From: Larix sibirica
Taxonomy: Eukaryota > Streptophyta > Pinopsida > Pinales > Pinaceae
Direction: 5' to 3'
DNA length: 26,430 nt
NCBI GenBank assembly: GCA_004151065.3
Contig: NWUY0300018940.1
Coordinates: 1 to 26,430 of the forward strand
The position numbers and the translations under genes are program-made. Every line of letters starts with the position of its first letter. The stretch's first letter is position 1. Of this stretch, positions 1 to 8,612 are shown in pieces. The notes beneath the pieces are model-generated. The model saw nothing but the letters and a program-made list of their open reading frames with translations. It was not told where the DNA came from and did not search any database.

Positions 1-216
1 CTAGTTTTTTTATTTTATGAGCCAACATGGATTTTTTTATAACTTTTTGTTTGGTTTAAAAATTTTATTTTATGAGTTGACGCGATTTTTTTTTTATGAG
101 CCAACATGAAATTTTTTAATTACTTTTTGTTTTTGGTAACATAATGTTACGGTATGTTACGTGACAACATCTCCCCCATACTGGGTTGTAGAGCACCTCA
201 CTACTCTCGGTGCAAT
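1..216 (-). repeat. LTR-element 3' end (LTR start plus polypurine tract), copy A
   Basis: Read on the minus strand, a purine run GGGGGAGA (complement of 170-177) is followed directly by TGTTGTCACG (complement of 160-169). This is the usual order of polypurine tract then 3' LTR start (TG...). The LTR would run from 169 down past base 1, so its far end is outside the window. The block around it (161-216) recurs with few changes at 3489-3543, and the AT-rich LTR part with its 'gagccaacatg' motif also recurs there. The class (gypsy or copia) cannot be told because no pol gene is present. Confidence 0.55.
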
Positions 217-830
217 GAATTGGTGCTCCGTCACATATGCACACCAATGAGCACCAATCAATAAAAGACATTGATGCTCCAATTTAGTCTTAGTACATTG
301 GTTTAAGCGCATCAATGCTCTACCTTAGTATAGGCGCATCAATCCTCAATGATCAATGCACATCGAACGGGAAAGTACTCAAAGAAAAAAGCATTCGTGC
401 TCCAATTTGGTCTTGGTGCATTGCTAGTCCACTTTGGTCATAGAGCACCAATATATTATTCCACTTTGGTCTTGGTGTGCCAGAGATCCACTGTGGTCTC
501 AGAGCACTAGTGATCCACTTTATACTAAGTGCATTGTAGTGCACCAAACAACCCTAATTCTCATGCTCTCACAAGTTTATGCAATTTCTCTAATATACGT
601 AGTGCTCCACTTTAGTCTTGGAGCACATGTGTTCCACTATGGTGTCATTCCACATTGATCTTGAAGAACTGAATGATCATAATTCTTGTGCTATTCTAGT
701 TTCAAATAATTTTTGTAATAAGCATGAAGCTCCACTTCGGTTTGATTGCATGGATGCTCCACTTTAGTGTGGGTACACTAGTGCTCCTGATACACCAACA
801 CCACACAATTACTTGTATTATTTTAATTTA
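190..830. repeat. Field of short palindromic repeats (TGCTCCA / TGGAGCA)
   Basis: The stretch is built from many degenerate copies of a motif of about 20-30 bp around 'tgctccactttggtcttggagca', in both orientations. The clearest copy is a perfect 8-bp inverted repeat, gtgctcca at 602-609 and tggagcac at 619-626, with a 9-nt loop. Phrases such as 'ctccactttagt' and 'acaccaa..caccaaacaa' recur. The short ORFs here are repeat translations with no family signature. The field lies just inside the LTR-type end at 1-216, so it may be the 3' internal part of that element. Confidence 0.6.
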
Positions 831-1334
831 CTAAAGGTGGTGGGAAGAAACTAGAAGTTAACTCTAAACATAGGGAATAACTAGGGTTTCTTCATTTGTA
901 CATTTCACATGAGATAAATGTAAAAGGAGGAGGAGGTGATTCTATCAGAGGATAAAATATAAATAACCATGAATGCAGGGAAATACCAAAATTATTAGAA
1001 CTAGCTAACCCTTATCTTTCTCCGTTATTTCATTTATCTTCATTGTGGATTTGTATTTCTATTATTTTCCAATTTCTCATTATTGTTCCTCATTTCTTAG
1101 TTGATTTTGCAATTTTTTGTTTATTTTGGTGGTTTGAGTGTTTTACCTTTCTTTTGTGGGTCAATGGTGGATTTGTTTTAAGGTTTTACAACAAAAATGA
1201 CTAGCAAATGAAAGACAAGTTTAGTAAAAAAAAGGTGCATTTTTTGGTAGAATGGTTGTGGTTTAAAAAAGTTTAAAATCCCTTCATTTCTAGATTCAAA
1301 ATATGTCTTTAAGTTGCATGATGTGCTTACTTGT
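831..1334. other. AT-rich DNA, nothing recognised
   Basis: I see no coding signature, RNA gene or terminal repeat. Pyrimidine-rich stretches occur at about 1015-1100. Confidence 0.5.
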
Positions 1335-1425
1335 TGATCTTGGAGCATTGATGCTCCATTTTGGTCCCATAGCATCAATGCTCCACTTTAGTGTAAGTAC
1401 ATAGTTAATACACCAACTTTGCACC
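1335..1425. repeat. Second island of the palindromic short repeat
   Basis: TGGAGCAT at 1341-1348 and ATGCTCCA at 1351-1358 form a perfect inverted repeat with a 2-nt spacer. The sequence after it (ctccactttagtgt...gtacat...acaccaac...) is a diverged copy of 755-815, so both islands derive from one repeat family. Confidence 0.55.
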
Positions 1426-1589
1426 AAACAATAATTGCATTTTTTTTAACTTGTTAAAAGATGTGAGAAAAAGTACAAGATGACTCTTAAAAGGAGGAAA
1501 ATATGCTTCCACATAATTTCATGAGGCATTGATGAATGGGAAAGGAATTGCCTATGGAGGGTATGCATTTACATTAGCTTCACTTAATT

Positions 1590-2180
1590 ACTCTCGAGCA
1601 ATCGAGTAGTGGTAGTGTCTGAAGGTAGAGGTGTTGGGTCTTAAGGAGTCTGTATTGGATCTACCTAGTGATTTACCGTTCTGATGTCTTTCCACCAAGA
1701 TGACTTTCAAGCTTTTCTTTTTGGAGTTGGAGACGATTGGGTATGATGCTATCACGTGACCATACTTAAAGTAAACTCTACATCAAAAGGAAATGGGTTC
1801 ATAGTCAAACAAAGGAGTCCAATTTCAATCACCAAATGCCAACACAACATGGTCAAGGAGATTGTTGTGTATCTCTACATAAATACATACCTCATATAGG
1901 TAGTGAAACTATATGCATTGCTGTAGTAGCCACATAGATGAAAATACCCAAATAATTGCTTAGGGTTGTTAAGGAGCCCAAATCCCAATATTCCAAAGGA
2001 AAAGTGGGCATTTTGTGAGATTTTGTATTGCCATTAAAGTTTGGCAACCATAGTGTTATAAATAAACCAATTACATTTAGAAACCATGGCCCATTGCTTG
2101 CAACTTGTGATGTTTTCCAAGGCTCTACACTACAAAGCAAAAAAACCTTGTGCATGTGAATGAATGACAACTAAATCCTC
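1590..2180 (-). mobile_element. Degenerate LINE ORF1 fragment (DUF4283-like plus zinc-knuckle remnant)
   Basis: On the minus strand 1892-2170 reads as an open stretch of 92 codons containing N-G-P-W-F, L-W-L-P-N-F-N, F-P-L-E-Y-W-D and a following L-S-N-Y-L-G-I-F. These, in this order, match the DUF4283 domain of plant LINE ORF1 proteins (pattern ..GPW...L.PW.P.F....LPLEYWD...L..I.N.LG.F). Downstream, at about 1738-1815, a different frame gives F-D-Y-E-P-I-S-F followed by C-R-V-Y-F-K-Y-G-H, a CCHC knuckle with its second Cys replaced. Stops and frame changes lie between the parts, so it is dead. ORF1 would be an RNA-binding, Gag-like protein in an intact element. It lies to the left of the LINE ORF2 fragment at 5450-6335 on the same strand, the wrong order for one element, so two insertions are likely. 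Confidence 0.72.
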
Positions 2181-3174
2181 TAAGAAAGATCCATTCATGG
2201 TCACTTAAGGGAGGACCATAAGTCATTATACCTACAAATCATGTTAAGCAGTGTGATTAACATTATCAATATCTTTGACCCAAGTTGGATCAATATGAAA
2301 TGTTAGGGCCAATGCAATGTTCTCCACAAATAAAAGTAGGTGGGGGCACTTATCTAGCATTGGTGAAAAGTGACCTTCACTACTACTTAGTAATTTTCAT
2401 AGCAAAGAAAGGTTTACTTAAATGATATGGACTTTGCCTTTCTTTACCCTTCTAAATGCAAAAGTTTTAAAGTTGTATTAAATGAGGTCATTCCAATCTT
2501 TTGAGATCAACCATGAAAATGAAGCAATAATGAAAAGGTTGAATCCTTCATTATGATGTACACAACCAAAGTAATAGTCTTCCATGTACTTGTTGTTGGT
2601 TAATATCAATCATCGCCAACTCATGGTTATTCCCACTTTAACTTGAATCATAACCTTTATAGTGCAAAACCATAACAATGTCAAAATAAAATGCTTCATA
2701 GCCTTCTCGACATGATGAAAAGAGGTTGAATTATAGATGTCCCCACTTTTAGTGAATGTTCCTTAAACACCACAAACTTCTTGGAGATCCACATTTACCA
2801 AACCTAACCTTAACATGGGAGAGAACATTCTCGAAAAAGATGGAACCAAACTTTTAAGACATCAACATTCAAATCCTTATGTATTTTTCTTTCCCGACAT
2901 AGGAGAGTGGTGCCAATATCGAACATACATCTCGTGACACTAAATATGTTACAAAATCAACTACAATATTATAGATTTAATCTTGGTGAATCAAAGAAGA
3001 TTCCTTCGTTAATCAATAAAAGATGATTCCTCAATTATGATATCACAAATAAAAAATGATTCATAGGGTATGATAAATGGGAAGTAAATACTTTTTATTT
3101 AATTTTATTAAAAAATGATTTTTTAATTTATTATTATTATTATATATAAAAGCTAAAAGCGATGAATAATATTG
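2181..3174. other. Gene-free AT-rich DNA, nothing recognised
   Basis: No ORF with family features and no RNA gene is visible. Some of it may be further decayed LINE sequence. From about 3085 it grades into simple (TTA/TAT)n sequence. Confidence 0.45.
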
Positions 3175-3329
3175 ACATAGATCTATTTTAAAACTAGATC
3201 CAAGAGGATCTAATTTTTTGAGGTATAATTTTTTAATCTAAATTTTTTTACACGTTATGACAAAATTTACACCTCCATAAATTTGATCCTCTTGGTGCTT
3301 GATTGATCCAGGTTTTAGATGGATCTATG
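3175..3329. repeat. Foldback (imperfect inverted repeat), MITE-like
   Basis: The left arm 3175-3224 (acatagatct...gatccaagaggatc...gaggt) is the imperfect reverse complement of the right arm 3271-3329 (acctcc...gatcctcttgg...gatccaggttttagatggatctatg). About 46 bp of AT-rich loop separates them. Size and structure suit a small foldback element or a stem within an LTR. No target-site duplication was recognised. Confidence 0.55.
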
Positions 3330-3349
3330 CTCGTTTTAATTATTTTATT

Positions 3350-3543
3350 TAAAGCCAACATGAATTTATTTATTTATTGATTTTAGTTTTTATTTTATAA
3401 GCCGACATGCTTTTTTTATTAATTTTATTAATTTTCGGTAGCATAACCTTACGTTACGTTATGTGACAACACGTTACGTTACGTTACATGACAACATCTC
3501 CCCCATACTGGGCTGTAGAGCACCTCGCTACTCTCAGTGCAAT
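3350..3543 (-). repeat. LTR-element 3' end (LTR start plus polypurine tract), copy B
   Basis: This is a second member of the family at 1-216, in the same orientation. On the minus strand GGGGGAGA (complement of 3497-3504) is followed by TGTTGTCATG (complement of 3487-3496). The block 3489-3543 differs from 161-216 at only a few bases, and the AT-rich LTR body with 'agccaacatg' and 'gccgacatg' motifs follows. Unlike copy A, the LTR terminus here is duplicated as two 25-bp tandem units (3447-3471 and 3472-3496), each ending in tgacaaca on the plus strand. Confidence 0.6.
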
Positions 3544-3545
3544 TA

Positions 3546-3986
3546 TGAGATTGAATTCACTAGTTTGTATGTTTATCTTTTAAATATTATATAATGTAAT
3601 AGGTGGTAAGTCATTTATATTAATGAGAAATTAATTATGATGATTGGTTTAATCTTTTATTTTTATTTTAAGTAAGAGCAGTTCTATATTGTTGATAATT
3701 TACATAAGATACATATCGTGGCTCAAGTTGACCCTCCAAAAATTGGAAAACAGGCCAAGCATTGAGCCCCAGTTAAAAAATAATGTAGGTTTGTCATTCA
3801 ATGTCCTAGCAAATAGGCCTAATCTTAAGCAGTTCACAAATATTGAATGTTCTAGAAGCCAAAGGCGAAATAAAAGTAGCCTTCCTACCATGTCTGTAGT
3901 CGTGGTTTATCATTCTACACCATAGGTTATAACATATTAACAAAATTGAAACAGTGAAATAAACAACATATATAAGCCATGAACTA
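3546..3986. other. Spacer between the LTR end and the 210-codon ORF
   Basis: A plus-strand frame of 78 codons (3689-3925) overlaps minus-strand frames of similar length. None shows a family motif, so I call no gene here. By position it would be the 3' internal, non-coding part of the element that ends at 3497. Confidence 0.4.
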
Positions 3987-4619
3987 TTAATTATGGAGAA
4001 CCTCACGAGCGTCTTCCTCGCCTTCATCGATTATGTGAGGAAAATCTGGAGTATTTCCCACCAACGAGTGCCTTGTCTCCATCTCTATCCCCAGCGTCAC
4101 GACGATGATGTCCAGCTTGGAGTCAACAAATTTAATCTCCAGCTTCATATGCTTCAAAGGAGCTAATTCCTCTTTTAAATATGCTATATGTTTGTCTTGG
4201 TCGGCCAGGGTGACTCCCAACAACAACTTGAGAGTCCAATACATGTGGAGCGCCCTATGGTACAATGCCATCCTAGACCTGGTATCTCCAAGGTCCACGA
4301 TCCAATCCGCTAAGATATCAAACTCTTGATCACGCTTTTGAGTTGAGTACCCATCTTGTATCTTCCTTTCAAACTCTCCTATCTTCCGATTTGCTAACAA
4401 AGTGATGTGCTTGTGGTAGAAGTTGGTTGCTTCCATGGCTTTGGATAGTTCCCTAAACTGACCCAATTCCTTGGCCATGGATTTCCCTTTCTCTGCTATT
4501 CTTTTCCTATTCTTAGCCGCTCCCCTCATCCTGCTACACCTCCTACCTTTGCAACTTCGAACACCCCACCTGCCTCGAGAACCTTTCAGCGTACGCACAC
4601 TTACACTCTTCACAAGCAA
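3987..4619 (-). CDS. Hypothetical 210-residue protein, probably retroelement-borne
   Basis: I do not recognise the family. The frame is open for 210 codons in a locally GC-richer island (about 4000-4900) within AT-rich DNA, and it looks genuinely coding. The N-terminal 45 residues are very basic (R-K-R, K-G-K). Residues about 45-160 look largely helical with heptad-like charge (K-E-L-G-Q-F-R-E-L-S-K-A-M-E-A, then L-K-E-E-L-A-P-L-K-H-M-K-L-E). The C-terminus is acidic (I-D-E-G-E-E-D-A-R-E). An overlapping minus-strand frame (4543-4854, 103 codons, with four Cys) sits just upstream in another phase, so the native protein may start further upstream with a frameshift near 4545-4620. The stop lies about 490 bp from the same-strand polypurine tract and LTR start at 3497. 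It could be a gag-like protein of a non-autonomous LTR element, an extra ORF between pol and the 3' LTR, or a captured host fragment. Confidence 0.5.
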   Translation of the reverse strand: MLVKSVSVRTLKGSRGRWGVRSCKGRRCSRMRGAAKNRKRIAEKGKSMAKELGQFRELSKAMEATNFYHKHITLLANRKIGEFERKIQDGYSTQKRDQEFDILADWIVDLGDTRSRMALYHRALHMYWTLKLLLGVTLADQDKHIAYLKEELAPLKHMKLEIKFVDSKLDIIVVTLGIEMETRHSLVGNTPDFPHIIDEGEEDAREVLHN

Positions 4620-4854
4620 CTTCTACAACGGAGAACCACTTCGAACCACTTCGAACCAGAGCAACAAAGGCTTGGGGCTTTGAAAGCCTTCGCCACTCTC
4701 CTTGATGATGATCGTCGACGTAAGGTGCCATGATGGCCGCATTCCTCGCGTACACAAGACAATCCCATTCATAGGTGCACTTGTACCTCTCCTCCTGCTT
4801 CACTCGTTTGCACATTATGGCGCTTGCATCTTTACTCGTCGTTTTGTTCAGCAT
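4543..4854 (-). pseudogene. Possible upstream part of the 210-codon ORF, in another frame
   Basis: An open stretch of 103 codons in the same GC-richer island, overlapping the N-terminus of the 210-residue ORF by 77 bases in a frame offset by one. It includes M-C-K-R, R-Y-K-C-T-Y-E-W-D-C and A-C-E-E-C-K-C-A-Y, which are Cys-rich but match no zinc finger I know. One frameshift could join it to the downstream ORF. It may equally be a chance frame. Confidence 0.3.
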
Positions 4855-5012
4855 CCGTTAAACATGCATGTACTGCCTCCCTTTGGTCCGCCATTTGTCA
4901 CCTAGGGTCTCAAATCGGCCATCTCTGCCCCTCACCAGCCTGTTCACTCATTTGCACCCGCTACAGGAGGATTAGTTTAATTTTATTTAGTTTATATATT
5001 AAAGTTCTTTAA

Positions 5013-5440
5013 AAGTTAAAGTTGGTCCATGGGATTGTGAGGAATACAATATGTAAATATGACAAGGGGAAGGTGAAAGCACATCCCAGGAGAAAAGAGA
5101 ATTAAGAAAAGGAAAAGGAAAAAGATAATAATTAGGAATCATTAATCCAATGAGATGAGGAATAATGAATAAGCTCAAGGAAAAGGAGAAGGAGGTTTCA
5201 TGGCTGAGACATGTTGCTCTAGAGAAGCACTTCTAACATTCAAGGCCATAAAAAAATGAGGAATGGTTGTGAAGCCATAAGAATCCACATTAGGTTTACA
5301 ATGCTTTGCAGGTCTATCATGTGAGCTTGCAAATTGCATTTGAGTCCTCTTCCTATTAGTGTCAAAGTGTTGGAAGTAAGAGGTAATCAACTTGGTGCAT
5401 GTTGGTTTGGGCATCTGGATTAAGGCAAGTTGTTGTGATA
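5013..5440. other. Purine-rich DNA, nothing recognised
   Basis: AAGGAAAAGG-type purine runs occur at about 5085-5200. The minus-strand frame 5175-5414 (79 codons) shows no family motif. It lies on the 3' side of the LINE fragment at 5450-6335 and may be a continuation of it. Confidence 0.4.
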
Positions 5441-5449
5441 GTTAGTAAT

Positions 5450-6335
5450 TTCTCGAAGGAAGAGGGCTAAGCACATCTTGTCCTCATAAGCCAAGAGTGT
5501 CTTAAGACAATCACATGAATCTATGAAGAGACAAAATAACCATCCTCTAATTTCTTGGCAAGGAGAACATCGAAATATAAAGTAGTCCTTGGTCTTAGGC
5601 TTTAAGGAGCAAATCTGAGAGACATAGTGCTCTTGAGGAATATAACGATTTGTCTCAATGCAAAGTTGGTGGGAACAAACCCTAAGGGAGGTGAGGGGCC
5701 CTTAGGTTACAAGGTAACTATATTATGGTGTACCTTGGGATATGATTGAGCCCATCATGAGATTGGAGATACAAGTTTGAGTAGTGCTAAAGTTTGGGGA
5801 AATTGGTTCTTTGGGGTTAGACCATGTGGACCAAAGGTAGGTTTTGTAAATCTGATTACAAATACCCTTGTTTATCTCATCCTTGGAGAGATCAAGAGCA
5901 TCCATTGAAAAACTATGCAAGGGTGGTATATTAATATCAAGGTTAGTGAGGTGAATCAATGAAGAGGCTTTCACATACCAACATGAACCATTGCCTTGTT
6001 CTACATGCTCCATAGAGAATTTGATAACAAGATATAGATAAGAAGACCAGTCTATGATTCCCATCCATTTAAGCACGTGTATCATTGTCACCACATAAAA
6101 GACAATTGAAGGAATAAGTGGGGCTATGCTAAATTCTACAAGAGTGATATCATGAGGCATTCATTTCTTCGCATGAATATGTATTGATAACATCATGACA
6201 CACACTCTCTCTATCATGTTTTGGTCTACTCCTCTATGTTATGATCCACAAACATCACACCCATACAAGAGGGTAGATGTGACAATGAGTGAAAGAGTCA
6301 TTAGTCGATCAAACACCTTGAATTGAAGCTGAATT
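5450..6335 (-). mobile_element. Degenerate LINE ORF2 C-terminal fragment
   Basis: Read on the minus strand, pieces of the C-terminal part of a plant L1-type ORF2 appear in the right order. Near 6245-6330 is K-V-F-D-R-L-M-T-L followed by T-L-L-Y-G-C-D-V-C-G (family pattern F..L....LLYG.EVWG). Near 6000-6160 is a 145-codon open frame beginning M-P-H-D-I-T-L-V-E. Near 5525-5670 is C-I-E-T-N-R-Y-I-P-Q-E-H-Y-V followed by C-S-L-K and F-I-F-R-C-S-P-C (pattern IETGRW..IP...R.C..C....E.HFLF.CP). Stops and frameshifts break it. The reverse transcriptase part is not recognisable to the right of 6335, so the fragment is truncated or too decayed. It has no role beyond being a transposon relic. Confidence 0.68.
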
Positions 6336-6380
6336 TTTTTGCTTTTCAAGAGTGGTGAGATTGCATATCCATTGTTCAGT

Positions 6381-6500
6381 CCTTGGAGTGACATCTCCAA
6401 AGATGTGGATTCAATACTTGGAGTGGCATCTTCAAGGACGTGGACTCAATCCTTGGAGTGGCATCTTCAAGGATGTGGACTCAATCCTTGGAGTGACATA
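6381..6500. repeat. 35-bp minisatellite, about 3.4 units
   Basis: Units start at 6381, 6416, 6451 and 6486 (last one partial), an exact 35-bp period. The core is 'ccttggagtggcatcttc' followed by 'aaggatgtggactcaat'. The second and third units differ at very few bases. It lies within 60 bp of the point where LINE homology at 5450-6335 ends. Confidence 0.85.
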
Positions 6501-6566
6501 TCCTTACTAAACTCTAAACGGTGGGGGACATTGCGTCAACATGCTAGGAGGAATGAGCATGAATAA

Positions 6567-7184
6567 AAGAAAGAGTCTTGAATTTATGGAGATTGACTTA
6601 CTTAAAAACTTGTCATCGATTTTTATTGGGGATGAGGAGAAGTGATATGATAGCTTTTAACGTCCTTGTGAAATTTGTACATGTTGAAAACCCATTATAC
6701 AACACTCTTCTATCAAATTGGTAGGGCTTGCCAAGAAGCATTTAACGAAATTCCAGGGTGTAACATCACAATCAAACATATGAATGAAGGGTCTAAGTGA
6801 CAAAACACCTATGGGTGATAAGTGTGAATGACCTACACCTCTGATCCATTCAATATACTATGCTCGTGGATACATTATGACAGGGAACTAAAGTGAGTCA
6901 AGCAATTATTAAGAAACCAAGTTCTTTTAGTTATCACTAACCATGATCAATTGTGAACATTTCTTTCCCTCTCCTAAAATTATATGAGTGAAGAGAGTTT
7001 CTCATATAAAATTAATATAATAATTTTTAATTTAAAACTACTTCCAAAAGTTCGTATCTAAGTCAAACTTTTTCTTTAACACCACATCAACCAACAATCA
7101 ACCATCAACTTTCACTTTGTTATATTTTATAAAAATGATTTTGAAATAAAAGATATGAACTACCTGATGATTATGAAATACAAA
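6567..7184. other. AT-rich spacer, nothing recognised
   Basis: No ORF with family features, RNA gene or terminal repeat was seen. AT content rises towards 7000-7180, leading into the tandem repeat at 7185. Confidence 0.45.
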
Positions 7185-7635
7185 ATGTAACTATCAAATT
7201 TGGCTTCCCCATTCTAAAAGTATTAGAATAAAATCTATTAAAAAACTTAAATTATATATATATTATTACCATGAAACGTGATTCATTTATACTCTTAAAA
7301 AATCTTGAATAAATTAATGTTTATGTCAAGATGATTTCTTATAAATAGATGAGATGTTTATGTCTAAATTATTTAAAACTTATATTTTTATCTTATACAT
7401 AAATGAGATGTAACTATCAAATTTCGCTTCGCTTCCCCATTCTAAAAGTATTAGAATAAAATCTATTAAAAAACCTTAAATTATATATATATTATTACCA
7501 TGAAACGTGATTCATTTATACTCTTAAAAATCTTGAATAAATTAATGTTTATGTCAAGATGATTTCTTATAAATAGATGAGATGTTTATGTCTAAATTAT
7601 TTAAAACTTATATTTTTGTCTTATACATAAATGAG
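7185..7635. repeat. AT-rich tandem repeat, two units of about 223-228 bp
   Basis: 'atgtaactatcaaattt' starts unit 1 at 7185 and unit 2 at 7408. Both units then run through the same landmarks (ttccccattctaaaagtattag, an AT microsatellite, gaaacgtgattcatt, gatttcttataaatagatgagatg, tctaaattatttaaaac). The units differ by a few small indels, for example five versus six A before 'tcttgaa'. The left end of the large duplicated segment (7356) lies inside unit 1. In the second segment copy only the end of unit 1 and the whole of unit 2 are present (16726-17005). Confidence 0.85.
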
Positions 7636-8260
7636 ATGTATCACATATTTGAACCTAAAATCCCTGGTGTTGATTATTGGTATCATTGTTGGCTAACTTT
7701 TCAACAAACTAGGTCACCCATGTATCCAAAACCGTCAGCGAATCTTACACCTCCGGAATTTAACCTGTAATTATAAATTATATTTCTTTTGAGATCAAAT
7801 TTCAATTTCCTTGACAAATTCTTCAACGAAATCATTATTGCAAAAAAAGCAGAAACGGCCGATTTTGGATGGAATTGCGCTGGAAAGTGCGCCGATAGCA
7901 TTCTAATGCGTTTTCATATTCGAAAACGGTAAAGGCTCCCACATGCCAACCCAAATACAGGTCACCCACCAAGGCAGGCAGTGAGGCCCGCGGCTCTGTA
8001 TTCCTGTGGTTGACTATGAGGCATGCATGGCGCCATACGCCTCCATTATTTGGTCAATTGTGACAAAAAGCGAGATGGGATCTCGGGGAAAAAGCTGGGA
8101 AAGCAAGTGTCATCCCGATCCGCGAGTACAAAATGGGCCCTCGGGGATGACAACGAAACGAAAAGCCCAAGGAGCAAAAGAGAATTTAGTTTCTGCTTCA
8201 CTGTCTGATCCACATTCAGATTCAGGCCTTTTTATGAGCGGACGGACCAGCAGCATTTAC
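7636..8260 (+). promoter_or_regulatory. Upstream region of the PhoD-like gene
   Basis: About 620 bp between the tandem repeat and the TATA box. It is clearly richer in GC than the flanks from about 7850 on (for example 'ggcccgcggctctg' near 7986 and 'gggccctcgggg' near 8134), as in many plant proximal promoters. Short ORFs here (such as 8006-8302) have no family signature and run through the TATA box, so they are taken as chance. No specific factor site is claimed. Confidence 0.5.
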
Positions 8261-8269
8261 CTATATAAC
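8261..8269 (+). promoter_or_regulatory. Candidate TATA box of the PhoD-like gene
   Basis: 'ctatataac' is a good plant TATA element, about 400 bp upstream of the ATG at 8666. Transcription would start near 8290-8305, which puts most of the four-unit repeat in the 5' leader. Copy 2 has it at 17631-17639. Confidence 0.5.
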
Positions 8270-8612
8270 CATCGATTGATTCGATCATTGCAAACAGAGT
8301 GATTGTACTTATGTTTTGGATTGTTCAGCAGATACCCAATTGGAATTGGGTCCATATCAACATCGAACGCTTCCATTGACAGAGTGCTCGTGCATATGTT
8401 TTGAATTGTTCGTTTGGTATCCAACTGGGAATTAAGTTTTATAAACATTGAACGATTCGATTATTGCATACAGAGCGCATATACTTTTGTTTTGGATTTT
8501 TTGTTTGATACCAATTGGGAGTCAGCTCTCTAAACATCGAATGATTCGATTATTGCATGCAGAGCGCTCGTACTTATGTTTTGGGGTGTTCTTCTGATAC
8601 CCAATTGGGAAG
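8267..8612 (+). repeat. Four degenerate tandem units (about 85-92 bp) in the 5' leader
   Basis: Units start at about 8267, 8359, 8444 and 8533. Each reads roughly 'aacatcgaacgattcgatt', then 'attgcatacagagcgctcgt', then 'acttatgttttggattgtt', then 'gatacccaattggga'. They fill the space between the TATA box and the start codon. Two units carry upstream ATGs that open similar short frames: 8311-8379 (22 codons) and 8576-8656 (26 codons). A third gives only ATG-TTT-TGA at 8396-8404. Copy 2 lies at 17637-17982. Confidence 0.75.

Noticed and set aside
3689-3925. Plus-strand ORF of 78 codons
   Set aside because: AT-rich, overlapped by open minus-strand frames, with no motif, and located in the probable 3' internal region of an LTR element.
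5723-6160. Minus-strand ORF of 145 codons as a host gene
   Set aside because: Its flanks and its own start match the C-terminal part of LINE ORF2 in shifted frames, so it is a surviving open piece of a dead LINE.
6381-6500. CRISPR-like array
   Set aside because: Units are contiguous with no unique spacers, and the DNA is eukaryotic.
6339-6566. Plus-strand ORF with repeats of W-S-D-I-S type
   Set aside because: It is a translation of the 35-bp minisatellite. A 35-bp unit shifts frame each time, so a real repeat protein is unlikely.
8006-8302. Plus-strand ORF of 98 codons upstream of the phosphatase
   Set aside because: It has no recognisable family and runs through the TATA box. An overlapping second frame (8023-8208) is equally open. 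Best taken as promoter DNA.
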